A stretch of 64,000 nucleotides of DNA from Euryodendron excelsum (taxonomy: Eukaryota; Streptophyta; Magnoliopsida; Ericales; Pentaphylacaceae): positions 38,823,318-38,887,317 of the forward strand of contig CM065379.1 of assembly GCA_033060915.1 (NCBI GenBank). Direction: 5' to 3'. Of the stretch, positions 48,194 through 59,965 are shown one piece after another; within the stretch, counting starts at the first letter, position 1; each line of letters opens with the position of its first letter. The notes under the pieces were generated by a model. It searched no databases, was not told the DNA's origin, and worked only from the letters and a program-made list of their open reading frames with translations. The position numbers and the translations under genes are program-made.

Positions 48194-49426
48194 TGACAGT
48201 GGTGTTAGATGAATTGCTTCAGCAGTCGGCAGGATTTTGTCTTTTAATTGTTTGTATGTTCTGATTTCGAACCGATCTGTGGGTTGATCTACTCATCCGA
48301 GTCTTTAGTGGATTTGAAATGACAAGAAGAAAGTTGTCGATCAATTCTTGAGTTGCATGAGGATAGTGAGCTTAAGTGTTTTATGTTTATTTTGATAGAA
48401 TCTATTCGCTTTGGATAAATTGAACGGATTTATATATGCTTCTGGCTCCTCCATCAGGTTTGATAAAATTCTATATTATTAACTGGGGATTATTAGGTAG
48501 TGGGGAGTAAATCTTGGGTGAACATCATGACAGGATTTTTATTCTGGCAACAATAAATAGACACCTCTCCTGATCATGATTACTTTTAGTTCATTCTCTT
48601 GGAGCCGGAAAGCTCATCATTGGCTTATATTTGCTGTTTGATTAATTTTGAATAGGATTCGACTGCCATTTGATTCAGTCGTACCTCTAGATAGCCAGCA
48701 TGCACCATTCATAGTTCATAGAGGGGGATTTAAAGAAAGATGAATAACAAAACGAACGGTTATGATTAAATATAAGTGTCCTTGCAATGAAACTTGAGCG
48801 AGAAAATTTTGGCAAACTAATAAATTCTCATTTCGGTTAAAGGTTACAGCACAAAACGCAGTTCAGGGGAGAGGAAAATAAAGGTCACAAGTGGTGATTC
48901 AAGTATTTGGCAAGAGTTCCAAAAGATCAGATCTAGAGAGTTGTTTGAAACCTATACACGAGGGGTGTTCTGGGAATATATTAATATTAAAAAGCAAAAC
49001 ATCTCCAGGTGCTAGGTATTGCCAGATCAAAAGTATGGTTTCGAACTCGATAGCATATAGAACAAAGCATCACAAATGACTTATTGTCAAGAAAGAGAAA
49101 ACAGACACACACACACACACACATACACACACATATATATATACATACATACACCGGAGGTGGATACATGCGATGCGTGTATAATTTTCGAGTATTGCGG
49201 TAGATTAAATCACTGACGATGACGTCGTGATCGATTGAATCAGATGATCTTATCAATGAATAGAATAGGCAAAGTTTGAAATTTGTAAATAACAAGATAA
49301 GTGCCATCATCTAGCTTCAAAGATACTAATTGAAGTTCTACCTTCATATATTGAACAAGAAAAGAGAGAGGAGAAGCAAAAAAAGAGGTGACACCCACAT
49401 TCCCAGCAAGTCCAACAGAAGGCAGG
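48194..49426. other. Convergent 3' regions of eIF3a and PR-10 gene A
   Basis: The eIF3a 3' UTR occupies an unknown part of the left side. A (CA)n/(TA)n microsatellite lies at 49105-49150. The right side near 49300-49420 is PR-10 3' UTR. No further gene is seen. Confidence 0.6.
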
Positions 49427-50358
49427 TTAATGGTAAGCATCAGGGTTCTCCAGGAGGTAGGCCTCAACGGCCTTGTACAAGGCCATTGCCTTAACTTTTT
49501 TTGCCTTGATTTCCTCTTCCTTGAATCCAAAGCCACCCACGGTGTGGTACTCACTCCTCATCTTACAAACACATCCCCCTCCATCGACAGAAGCCTCAAA
49601 CTTAACCTCGTAAGAAATTGATTCAACACTCTTGTCATTCAACATGTCGCCTTCAATTATTGTGTACTTGCACGCAAAATTCTCTTTGTCGATGGCATCA
49701 ATCCTCTCCTTCATGCATTTAAAACGAGCGCCTGCACAACAAAATAAGAAAAATTTTATATATCTATACAGACATACACAATTAACTACTTAATCCGTAA
49801 TTAGAGACTGCCAAATCTAAATACTGACAAGAGCTTCTCTGAATACTCCAAGTTCCATATTTGAAGTGAGTTTTCAAAAAACTGCTCGAGTTTTAACAAA
49901 AGCTATCAATTGGTTGAAAGACTTGAAAGAGAATGTAGTTGGCATCTTTCCCAGCGGAAACGAAATGCTACATCTAGTACCGGACCAATAATTAGGATGA
50001 TATGCCCCTAAGACCAGGTCGAAAGGCATACTCGATGGACAATAGGTGAATATTGCAATACTACCCCTTGTTGGTTCAGAGGGACGGATGAGGCTAGTTT
50101 AGCCGAAAGATGTTTACGTTTGACCAAATGTAAAGCATGATCAACTTGTTAAATAACTCGGTTAGGTGTCTCACCTTCGGCAAAGTTGGTTTGCTTGATG
50201 CTTCCAGCTCCTCCATCACCTTGTACGAATTCGACTCTCTTAATTGCCTGTGGCATGAGCTTGGGGAATAAGTTGTGGGAGTCAAGGATCAAGGCCTTGA
50301 ACATCCTTGCCGGAGGAACCGGGCAATCAAAATCGTAGCTGAAGCTAGTTACCCCCAT
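49427..50358 (-). CDS. PR-10/Bet v 1 family protein, gene A (two exons, 162 aa)
   Basis: Exon 1 is 50358-50175 (184 nt) and exon 2 is 49731-49427. The single phase-1 intron splits the Gly codon after FAE, the conserved intron place of the PR-10 family. The protein begins [20 protein letters not shown] and has the glycine-rich P-loop GDGGAG at residues 47-52. It continues [11 protein letters not shown] and [13 protein letters not shown], then has the loop before the last helix ([18 protein letters not shown]), and ends [12 protein letters not shown]. Bet v 1 fold proteins are small cytosolic ligand binders, often induced by pathogens or stress; some have become allergens or enzymes. Ligand unknown. 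No good TATA box was seen. It is tandem with gene B on the same strand, 1.3 kb apart. Confidence 0.93.
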
Positions 50359-51633
50359 GATTCCCTAGTTTGCCTGAAAAGAAATGAGACGAAAGGATGA
50401 AGATCAGCTAGGGGGTTTTTGCCAAAGGAGGCTTTTGTAGTGATGGTGATGGAGTTTTAGGCACTTAATTGGCCTCTCAACTTTAAATTATGAAAAAAAA
50501 ACTAAGATTTGTAGCTAAGTGATGCCTAGAGTGGCTATTTGACCCTGAAGTTAGGCGTTAGATCATCCCGATCCCCAAAATAATTAAAAAATTTAATTGA
50601 TCCCTGCCACCGCTGGCCAGCTGACTTTTAATTTTTATTTTTTTATGAAGTTTGTTTTTAGTAGGAGTGCCAGTTTTAACAATTAAATTATTCAAAACGT
50701 GGCTCGGACATCCTCTCTTAATTATTTATGGATTTTTGTTGAAGATATATCACATGATAGGAGGTCCAAAGCCAACCAAACTGCGTTATTTAATTCGAAG
50801 ATGTAATGAATTAGTGAAGTTAAGTCATTCCACCCATTTAAATAAATTAGTCTTCATATCATTAGCTATATCTTTCCTTGTATCACAGTGATTGAGACCG
50901 TTTATCCAAACAACATATATTAGCAACCAAAAAAAAAAAAAAAAAACCAAGAAACTATAAAAGTGTTTATCTGAGGATCTTGCTCCTAGACGGTTTAGCG
51001 AAGTCTGAGTTTTATTTTATCTTATTTTATTTCATTTTTGCTCAATAAAAAAGTGAGAAAGGGTCACCAACATTGTAACCCCCTTGAATGTGACTGCAGG
51101 AGTTTTCATCCACAGCGAATTTTTATTCCCTTATTTGTTTATCAAATGAAATGATCATTCTCGTTTAAATGTCTAGTAAAATTATTAATAATGCTAGAAG
51201 GGAATTGAATGATTTATCTATGCTTTTGCAACTATGATCTTGTAAGTGATTTTGTTTGTATTAGAACCACAGCATATATCACCAATTATTTTGAATGCAT
51301 ATAAATTTATTAATGATCTTCCAACCAAAGAGTTCAAGGAGAATTAATTTCAATAAATTCTTAAATTGCCCCCTCATTGAGAAGCCTGGCTCTCCCACTA
51401 TGTAGCGTGTTATGAAATTGTTAGAGATGCAGCTGGACATCAACCATTTTAGATTTTGCAATTCCACACATAAGCAATACATTTATTACTACTAGGTAGA
51501 GACAGCCACACATTTATTGCCATTGCTATACATAGAGCCAGCTACCTATCTCTATAGCAAGGTCCATTGCTCCACATAGAGCGGGCCACATATCCATTAC
51601 TACCATTATTGCAGATACCCAACAAAAGGCACC
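50359..51633. other. Spacer between the two PR-10 genes
   Basis: Mainly AT-rich sequence. The 5' flank of gene A (GCTTTTGTAGTGATGGTGATGGAG, about 50430-50455, first 20 bases GCTTTTGTAGTGATGGTGAT) resembles the flank of gene B, in keeping with tandem duplication. Near 51490-51610 are short repeated phrases (CACATTTATTGCCATTGCTA, CACATATCCATTACTACCAT). No gene is supported. Confidence 0.55.
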
Positions 51634-52357
51634 TTAAACATAAGCATCAGGTTTCTCCAGGAGGTAGGCCTCAATAACCCTGTACATGGCCATGGCCTTC
51701 TCTTTCTTTGCCGTGATTTCATGGTACTCACCTTTCAACTTAACAAAACACCCTCCATTGGCAGAAGGCACAAACTTAACCTCGTGAGAAATAGATTCAG
51801 TGTTCTTCTTAACCTCGTGAGAAATAGATTCAGTGTTCTTCTCATCACTCAGCACATCACCTTCAATTATTGTGTACTTGCACTCAAAATTCACTTTGTC
51901 CAGTGCATCAATCCCGTGCTTCATGGTTTTAGAACCAGCACCTGTATAACAAAACAAAATAAGCACATTATATTTAGAAGAAGTCTATTAAGCATCAGTC
52001 ACGGGCTAGTGAGTCCCGGTTGATGTTTCTAACATGAACCAATAACTCAGCATCAGTTGCAACTGATCCTAGACGTGCTCTTACATTTGAAATTTCATAC
52101 GCGTGATCAAGTTGTGTGACCAAATGAAAAGTATGATCAACGTATTAAATCACACGAACAGAGCCTAAGTAAGTACCTTGGGCAAAGTTGATGTGCTTGA
52201 TGGTTCCAGCACCTCCATCACCTTGGACAATTTCGACACTCTTGTAGGCATGTGGCATTAGTTTGGGCATTAAGTTGTGGGAGTCAAGGAAGGCCTTGAA
52301 CATCCTTGCTGCACGAATCGGGCAAGCCAACTCTGTGGCTATTGTAGTTACACCCAT
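51634..52357 (-). CDS. PR-10/Bet v 1 family protein, gene B (two exons, 162 aa), with internal duplication
   Basis: Exon 1 is 52357-52177 (181 nt) and exon 2 is 51941-51634, with the same phase-1 intron as gene A. It starts MGVTTIATELACPIRAARMF, has P-loop GDGGAG at residues 46-51, and ends EAYLLEKPDAYV. Two departures from the family stand out. KNTESISHEVK is repeated back to back at residues 95-105 and 106-116 (33-nt DNA repeat, 51778-51843). Also, about ten residues of the loop before the last helix, present in gene A as [10 protein letters not shown], are missing, leaving YHEITAKK. The frame is intact and total length equals gene A. The extra strand segment lies on the ligand-cavity wall, so binding may be changed or lost. 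Expression is unknown. ATAAATA near 52480 may be its TATA box. Confidence 0.9.
51778..51843 (-). repeat. 33-nt in-frame tandem duplication inside PR-10 gene B
   Basis: Two adjacent 33-nt units, 51778-51810 and 51811-51843, differ only in the last base. Each encodes KNTESISHEVK on the minus strand. Near identity implies a recent slippage or unequal-exchange event, or an assembly error. Confidence 0.95.
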
Positions 52358-52424
52358 GATTCCCTAGCTAGTTTGTCTGTGAAAAGAAATGGGAAGAAGG
52401 AGGATGAAGAGCCAGAGGGTTATT

Positions 52425-52670
52425 GCCAAGTGAGAGGCTATTGTAGTGGTGGAGATGGAGTGCACCAGGCTGAAAGTATTTATTGATGGAGGATGAGGGA
52501 CTCCATGGTGTGAAACTTCTCCATGTATGAGAGGTTTGAATACTTTTCAATTCCACACCTTACAACTACACATTTGTTGCTATCTGTCAGAAATAGGTAC
52601 ACATTTGTTATTGCTACACAAGTGAGACGTGTTTGTGGTGACGGAGATGGAGTGCGTCAGCTGAAGGATT
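52425..52670 (-). repeat. Duplicated PR-10 5' flank segment
   Basis: The gene B flank at 52425-52475 (AAGTGAGAGGCTATTGTAGT, then GGTGGAGATGGAGTGCACCA) is repeated at 52617-52668 (AAGTGAGACGTGTTTGTGGT, then GACGGAGATGGAGTGCGTCA). A related segment precedes gene A near 50425. No third coding copy was found upstream, so this may be the remnant of a lost PR-10 gene or a local promoter duplication. Confidence 0.65.
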
Positions 52671-53339
52671 CATAGATTGAGAATCAAGAACATCATTGTA
52701 CTTATATGGTGTAACAATTTATTCATGTAATGTCATATCCATTTTTTTTTTTGGGATAGAAACAACTGAAAAATTATAGACATTATTATAACTAAATGGA
52801 TAAGTTTTCAAATTTAACATTTCACTATGAAAAAAATATCACGAGTGCCATATTTTGACTATAACGTCACGTCTCATAAGCATGATGACAAGGGTGTGAC
52901 GGACATCGTGAATAATTTCTTCTTGATATGAAACTTCTCCATATAAACTCAACAACTGAGATTTTGGACTTACTCCATTTCACACATTTTTTTCTCGGGT
53001 TTCCAGGCCCCTCAAATAAATTCATAATTTTGTATAAAATTTTACATTTATTTATGACATGACTGCTACATATCCATAGCTTACATAATAGTTAGATTTT
53101 CAGCTGTATATTTTTTACATACAATAAAGCATGGGATTTTGGTTCTGAATTTTAGTAATTATACTCAATGCATCTATCATGAGAAAAATTCTATTCATAT
53201 TGAATTTTTATACAGAAAATTCTGTCAAAATGATATGAGCAGCAGTAATTTTGAAATTACGAGTCGAAATTGCAGGTGCTTTGTTTCAAAATAAAAGAGT
53301 AAAAAATAACTATGTAATTCTATATCAAAATTTTGAACA

Positions 53340-53878
53340 TAAATTATGTTTATATAGCATTACTACTATGATAATGATCCGTGTTTTACCGGAGTAGAGT
53401 TGCTTAGGTTCTTCCTTCATCGAGTTACTCTCTTCAATTCCTTCATTTCTTAACAAGAAGTAGTTTGAGCTGGTCCTCCACAGCAACTATGGAAGCTTTA
53501 ACTCGATTGCTTGGTGAAGTTTCAAGTAAGTCTTGGTCCACACAATATTTAAATTGGGTAATGTTATACAAACAAAAAATTTAAACAAAATTTTTATACA
53601 AAATGGTGTGTTTGAATGAGAACATTTTACTTCAAAACAAAACATCCACCATACTAACTTTTAATTACAAAACTACCTTTGGTGGGAGTTTCTGTACAAA
53701 TTTTTTTTTTATATGAATTGCATTTTTCGTTTTAAATATAAGTGGCAACTTATGCAAAACTTTGCTCCCCGTGATTCGTATAGAACATTGCAACTCCAAT
53801 TTTATTGTATACTTCACTTGTGTATACAGATATTATGGTAGTGAAGTTCTAGTGTAATTGTGTATTAAACAATTTGGA
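53340..53878 (+). repeat. Dispersed repeat, copy 1 (pairs with 59405-59965)
   Basis: Blocks in the same order and orientation occur in both places: TATAGCATTACT[AT]CTAT, AGTCTTGGTC[TC]ACACA, GTA[CT]AGAACATT[GT]CAACTC, and TTTTAGTGTGATTGTGTATT-like text. They are about 540-560 bp long and well diverged. They could be old LTRs of one element or two solo copies. No tRNA primer site follows copy 1. Confidence 0.55.
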
Positions 53879-53898
53879 GTTGGCTATCATTGGCTTAG

Positions 53899-55020
53899 TG
53901 ATTATACCCTAAAGTGTAATTATAAGCCTTTAATTTGTACTTTATTAGACTCATATTATTATTAATCTTCTTATTTTAGTTCAATATTTGTTTAATTGTG
54001 TTTTTAATGTGTTTTGCAGGAATAAAAGGCTAAAACGGGCAAAAATAGCCAGACCGATCGATCGCCTTAGGGACCGTTCGATCGGCCGTTCAATCGTCTG
54101 CAGCAACATCTTCCATTTAGAGCCAAACTTCAGAGAGGAAGTTTTACCGTTCGATCGGTGATGTCGTAAATGACTTTTGCACCAAAAACGACCAAAACTT
54201 TAGAGAGGATGCGAAACCGATTAATCGGCTGTTCGATCGCCTTATGGACCGTTCGATCGGTTGATACCGATTTGCAGGTATAATAGCTGTGTGTGTGTGG
54301 GAGAAAAGGGGATATAGTTAGTTTTAGGGTTTGTAGCAGCCAAGGGGGTGGCTGGAGAGCTCCTCCAATATTGGTTTTTCCATTTTGTTTCATTTTTAAC
54401 TTAAATTTAGCCTTGTAATGATAGTATAGGAGTAGAACTTGTAATTTTCCTTCATTGTATTGTATTTTCTTTTACTTTCTTGTATTTTCTTAGCAACCAA
54501 AGAGTTTTATTATTCAAGTAAAATTTAGATTTAATTGTTCATGCTTTCTCTTTACATTTTTATATGCTTTTCTAATGGATTTAAGTAGGTAAATTTATCT
54601 TGGATGTGATTGTGAAGATCCACCAAAGATCTTCAAGTATCAATGGAGGTTTATGAACTTTAAAGTTTTATTTCTAGATTTCTATAGTTCTATTTAATTG
54701 AATATGAGATTTGTTTGAAAACTTAGATTCATAACCCTCTTGGTAATATTTATGCACAATTCACTAATTGGTATTGACTTCACTATCCTCGCCCACCGCT
54801 TCAGAAGCGCTTGTAGTTTAAGTGAGGGTATCCCCACTATTGTGTTCTCCCATGAGACTTATGCCAATCTAGCGGGTAAAGTTTAGAAAACTATGCAAAT
54901 TGAAGTCGTAAGCCAAGGACGGAATTGATGGCTATGGTAACTAAAATTGACCAAAAATCTTTTGGTGTTTAAAGATTTGTTTTGCTAATAACTAGGAAAA
55001 CAATTGAAATGAAATGAAGT
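53899..55020 (+). mobile_element. LTR-like repeat family R, copy R1
   Basis: It starts TGATTATACCCTAAAGTGTA and continues through a CGATCG-palindrome cluster (54050-54250), TTTAACTTAAATTTAGCC, TAGCAACCAAAGAG and ATTCAAGTAAAATTTAGATT. The copy at 62260 (TGATTACACCTTAAAAGTGT, then TTTAACTTAGATTTGGC and ATTCAAGTAAATTTTAGATT) follows the same order. The TG start suggests an LTR. No retrotransposon protein was found. Confidence 0.6.
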
Positions 55021-55079
55021 CGACCAACTTGACTCTAGCTAAGGCGATTTGACGAATATGAGAATTCTATTACAATAAT

Positions 55080-56060
55080 AACAATTGTAACTAAATTAAT
55101 TTTGATCTATCCAAAATTTCAATGAAAACAAGTAGGGATTTAACTTGATTAAAAGAGGGATTTGGGTTCAAATGTTCCAATCTACCAATTCTAGCACAGA
55201 ATTTGAAAGGGGGAGTTTGGGTTAACTCAAATCAAGAACCGTCTAAAGGCCCTTGATTCGGAAAGTTTAGCTTTGAAAATTTAGAGATCTATAATTATTT
55301 TGGAATTAAATTTTATCTTCATTCATGAGTTCTTTAGAAATAAATCACATGTTACTAACTATGATTATAGACCTAAGATTTCTACAATAATTAATTCTAA
55401 AATAATTAAAGAAAAGATGCAAAATAGATATTCAACAAGATTGAGGACTCCCCTTTCATTTCCTATGTTTTCCTTGGTAGATCATCACATTTGTCCCCAA
55501 ACAATGAAGTTAGCTTGTTGGTTCCATGGTTGAAAGCCTGCCAAAGTATACAGATACCATTTCAACTTTAAATCAAAAGGATATATATATATATATATAT
55601 ATATAACTAGAGTGAATGTAAAGGATTACACCAAAATAACAATAGAAATATAACTAAACCCTTCCCAAAGTCCTAAATACAACAAAATAAAGTAAATTTG
55701 AGCAAAATAGAACTTTTTTCCTATTTCTATCTCTCTACCCGTGGCTGGAAACCCTAAAACAAAACATCCCCCTTCTTTTTTTCGACTGCTGGGTTGTAAG
55801 GCAAATTTGCGCTCACCATCCGAAGTGCTCCTCAGGCCGTCTGAAGAGCATCCGGACGGACCGTCTAGACGGTGGAGTAACCATTCAGACGGTTTTTAGA
55901 TGTAGAATCTTGGCCCTGTATTTCTTCGAACGGAAAAAATCGACTCTGTGATAGCTTCGAACGGGGAAAATTGACTCTGGAATAGCTTTGTACGGAAAAA
56001 TCGACTCTAGAACCCCGATAGTGCAGAGTCGATTTCCTAAAAAAACACACTGTTATCTTC
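55080..56060 (-). mobile_element. LTR-like repeat family R, inverted partial copy R4
   Basis: The plus strand here (AACTCAAATCAAGAACCGTC, CTTGATTCGGAAAGTTTA) matches the minus-oriented copy near 61795-61855 (AACTCAAATCAAGAATCACA, TTGATTCGGAATATTTT). It carries a palindrome-rich block at 55800-55900 and tandem units at 55924-56018. Boundaries are approximate. Confidence 0.5.
55924..56018 (+). repeat. 31-bp tandem repeat, three copies
   Basis: Units of the form CTTCGAACGGAAAAAATCGA followed by CTCTGTGATAG occur three times with minor changes (period about 31). Non-coding. Confidence 0.85.
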
Positions 56061-56766
56061 AATGCTTCTTAAGACTTTTACTACTAATTCTATTGCTTCA
56101 TGTAAAGGATCATCATGATTATTTTGCTTTAAGATGAAATTTTTTCATGGAGTTGTAGTTTTAGTATGGAAACTAGTGCATTTGTTTCAATCACCAAAAG
56201 CTATGATACTTAATGCCAAAATGTGCAAACTAAGACTTATGGTTTTTTTAGCCAAAATACAGATATCAACTATATATTTTAGATCAATACAAACTCATGC
56301 ACTAGAAAACTTATCCAAAATTCTCTCTTTATCTTTCTTCTCGCCTCTATCTCTGTTGCTTGATAACTCAAACCATTGGTTAGTTGTTGCGATTAAAGAA
56401 AGGAAGATATGTCCCATTAATCATCTTCTTATTTCATACAAAATTCCAGAGTTGGTATTCTGGTGACATTCTTTTTGTTTTACTCCAAGTAAAAAAAAGT
56501 AGACAAAAAGCTTGGATTAGGTGGAAGAGAGAGAATTCTCTAGGAAATGATCTCAATTTCTTAAGGAGTTTCAATGATGATAAGTTTTTCTATAAGATGA
56601 TTCCATGTTACTTTCTATAATATAGCTTTCTTTATCTGCTGTAGTTAGAAGACAGAAACAAATTGAAGGTCAGTGGTAGTTAATTTGCAAACTGAATTTA
56701 ATTGAACAAGATATAACAAAAGAACATATCTTGAAATTTGATTATGCACATTGACATCCATGAATG

Positions 56767-56837
<71 letters not shown>

Positions 56838-57111
56838 GTCCAAGCACACTTGAGGTGACAATGGTCCAGCAAAGTAAATACTTTGCTTCCTTGTCTCAGG
56901 ATTTTGATGGGACAAACCTTGTTGGACTTCCATCCATGTTGGCTGCTTCTGCTTAAATCCTGAAGAAATAAGCAAAGGTGAATGATTTAAAGCCAAGTGA
57001 AAGCTGAAATATGTGTATGTGCTTTCAAAGAAAATCATTGTGAAGCAAACTTTCTCGTCCTGATGTGCTTGGGATACTCTTTAGCAGGAATCTCTATCAT
57101 AGAATGAGCCC

Positions 57112-57150
<39 letters not shown>

Positions 57151-58570
57151 GTTAAAAACCCAATAGGCCCAGCTGGGAAATCAAACATTCTCTTGATTAT
57201 ATGACACCAAAACCTCACATGGTCTTGGTTCCTTGGAGATAGATTGCTAGATTTTATAGGAAAGTCTTATTGATTAAAAAAAAACTCTTAGAAAAACCAC
57301 TAAGATTCTTGTTTTCCTATTTTTCTTTATAATTTACTTGCACTATATATGACACGTGCCTACGTTTAACACTCCTTAACAAAATTGCTAATCAATTCAA
57401 CTGTTTTGATAGTTTTGGACAATTTTTTGTGATGATAGTAGTAATTTTGGCCAAGAGAACAATACATGTGACTACCCAAAACAACTAACTATAATAGGAA
57501 AACAACGAACTGCAACAGAGAATCCCCCGACATGGTCGAAACCTACTCACCCTCTCTCCTTCGTCACGAAACTTCACCACATCCCCTAAACCACAGAGCT
57601 CTCCCTCTCACTCTACAACTCTGTGGCAGATACCTCCCTATTACAAGTAGCATAAGCTATGAAGTCAAAGCAGTTAAAACAAACTCAACAAAAATCCCTG
57701 ATTGCACCACTATCCATAGAAATCCAACCTGATTTCTATACAAATTCTACACCTTGATACTTTAGAAACCAACTTAATTTCAACTGCTTCATCCTTGCAA
57801 ACCCCAAAATCTTTCATCTACCACAATAAATCCTACCCCTACTAGTTTTTTGCAAACCTAACCCACCATAACACCAATTGTAGGCAGCTTGATTCCAAGT
57901 TTCTAAAAGCTATCCTACATGACCAAGGTTAATTTGAATAATTGATCTACAGTACATAAAGACATTGTTCTAAAGGTCTAAATTGACAAATGTTGTTTGC
58001 CAATCAAAAAAAAAAAAAAAAAAAGAGATCCACGCCCTAACGCCTAATAGTTGACAAAACGCATTGCACCTACAATGAGATTTTTTCCTTATTTATTTTG
58101 AATTTTTGGTGCACCTTGTTGGGCTTGAACCATTAAACTCAAAGACCCACAACTTCAAGTTCATGATACTCATGCTCAAGTTGAAATAAAAACTTCTGAC
58201 AACTAATATAGCTTCAAACAAAAATTGTCTAAACTCGGCTTCAAACTCCCAACTTTATTAAAAAAAGTGGTGATTTTGACAAGTAGAATTAGTCACCTAT
58301 GAAAATGAATTGGTAAAAATGAAAGCAAAACCTGCAAATCAAAGGATTGACAATGAACCTACAAATTTGGCACAAATTGATGAGGGAGTAGAAGCAAAAA
58401 CTGCAAATCAAGGGATTGACAATGAACCGAAGAGAAAAATTCAGAGAAAAAAGAGAAACATGGATAATTTGAAAATGTAATGTACTTTTTACATAAATGT
58501 CATAAAAATAAAGAAATAAATATCAATAAATTCTTTCATGATATGATTTGGTATATAATGAATTTATTAG
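56061..58570. other. Intergenic, microsatellites only
   Basis: A (GA)n tract of about 67 bases lies at 56769-56835 and a (CT)n tract at 57117-57146. No open frame here resembles a protein I know, and I see no transposon ends. Confidence 0.6.
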
Positions 58571-58574
58571 ACAA

Positions 58575-58703
58575 CATAGATTCAAACACACCAAATTCTT
58601 AAATAAAAATTTAGAAAAGATAAAATCTAAGAAACCCCATATACTTAACCAAATTCTTAAATAAAAATTGGCAGGCACATGTCTTAACCACTCGGCCAAA
58701 GCC
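58575..58703 (-). pseudogene. tRNA-Ser(GCU)-like pseudogene interrupted by repeated AT-rich segments
   Basis: On the minus strand, GTGGCTTTGGCCGAGTGGTT then AAGACATGTGCCTGC (58703-58669) matches the 5' half of plant tRNA-Ser(GCU). After a 21-base AT-rich insert (AATTTTTATTTAAGAATTTG), TTAAGTATATGGGGTTTC resembles the anticodon/variable-arm part. After a second copy of the insert, TGTTTGAATCTATG resembles the T-arm. The acceptor stem is not closed, so it cannot be functional. Alternatively it is the head of a tRNA-derived SINE. Confidence 0.55.
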
Positions 58704-59404
58704 ACTGTTGATGCTCAAGTTTATAGCCAATGTTAATGTTATTTGGCTTTTCTCCGTTTAGAAGTAACAATAATATTATTTGGCTTTTCTTCTTCTATTA
58801 AATAAATATGTAATTAAAAAGAACACAATTGAGCCTTGTGCATGAGTGTCAAGTCTCCTGATCATCCATTAAGAGTTCACCCCTTCCTAGACTTCAGTCT
58901 TTCATGTAATTAAAAATTTATTCTAATCTTATTCATAAGTTGTGACCTTGACTAAGCCTTGGAAAAACAGGTAGTAAGGAGAGCATTTGTGATTTACCTT
59001 ATATGTGGAAATCAAAACTAGGTCGATCTTTACCAGAGTAGAGAATAAAATTTCATCTCTTTAACAAATTCAGTAGTAACGGCTTGATTGTTCTGATAAA
59101 GAGAACGATCTATGATTAGCTTTTCGAGATATTTTCAATTTCAATAATAATAAGAAACTATTCACACTTCGTTGAGGAGAAATAAGAAACGTCAATATTT
59201 AGATATCTTGTCAACAACCAATTTTGTTCTAATGGGTTCAGCCAAAGATTTAAATATTGATAGCTAATAACAGTAATATGAGGGCCCAATCCACTCCTGA
59301 GGTATGAGGCCTAAGTATCAAGGTTGCACATTTACAAAATAGTAAGTATCTTTAAAACAGAGGCCTAAAAGATTCAATTCAAAGTGAATGAGGTTAAAAA
59401 AAAT

Positions 59405-59965
59405 CTATTGTATAGCATTACTTCTATCATAATGTTCTAAGTTTTGGTTGAGTGGAGTCGCTCGGGTTGCATCTTGTATTGTGTTTCTCCCTTCAGTTCA
59501 TTTATTAACTAGTATAAGTCTCCGATAGTATTTAAGGCTTTAATCATAAGCGACATAGATATACGTCTTGGTCACCATTATTGACGTAGATATCAGTCTT
59601 GGTCTACACACAATATTGCAAATCTGCTGGGCAACTTTAAATGATTTATCTTGATGGTTTGGTGGAGTTTTAAATACTCATCCATTTTTCAAGTACTAGC
59701 CAGTGATGTGAAAAATAACCAGTTTTGTTGTTAATTACGTTAAGCTAAGAAATTTATATAATTAGCAATGCATAATAATATGGATTGCAATTTAAAATTT
59801 GTAATCCAGAAGGGATTCGCGGGTGGTTTTAATTTGTAATTTTGTGGAAAAAGCGTAGTTCGTACAGAACATTTCAACTCGGATTTTATTTTAATACCTC
59901 AGTTGTCCATGCATAAGACATGGGACCGATATTTTAGTGTGATTGTGTATTCAAGGCTTCAATAA
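59405..59965 (+). repeat. Dispersed repeat, copy 2 (pairs with 53340-53878)
   Basis: Same orientation and block order as copy 1: TATAGCATTACTTCTAT, AGTCTTGGTCTACACACAAT, GTACAGAACATTTCAACTC and TAGTGTGATTGTGTATTCA. It lies 6 kb from copy 1, with family R copies and unrelated sequence between. Confidence 0.55.

Noticed and set aside
56769..56835. CRISPR-like or other prokaryotic repeat arrays
   Set aside because: The repetitive tracts are dinucleotide microsatellites, and all gene structure is plant nuclear.
53340..59965. A single intact LTR retrotransposon with the two 540-bp repeats as its LTRs
   Set aside because: The copies are too diverged, no primer-binding site follows the left copy, and no gag or pol coding is present between them. 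A pair of old dispersed copies is as likely.
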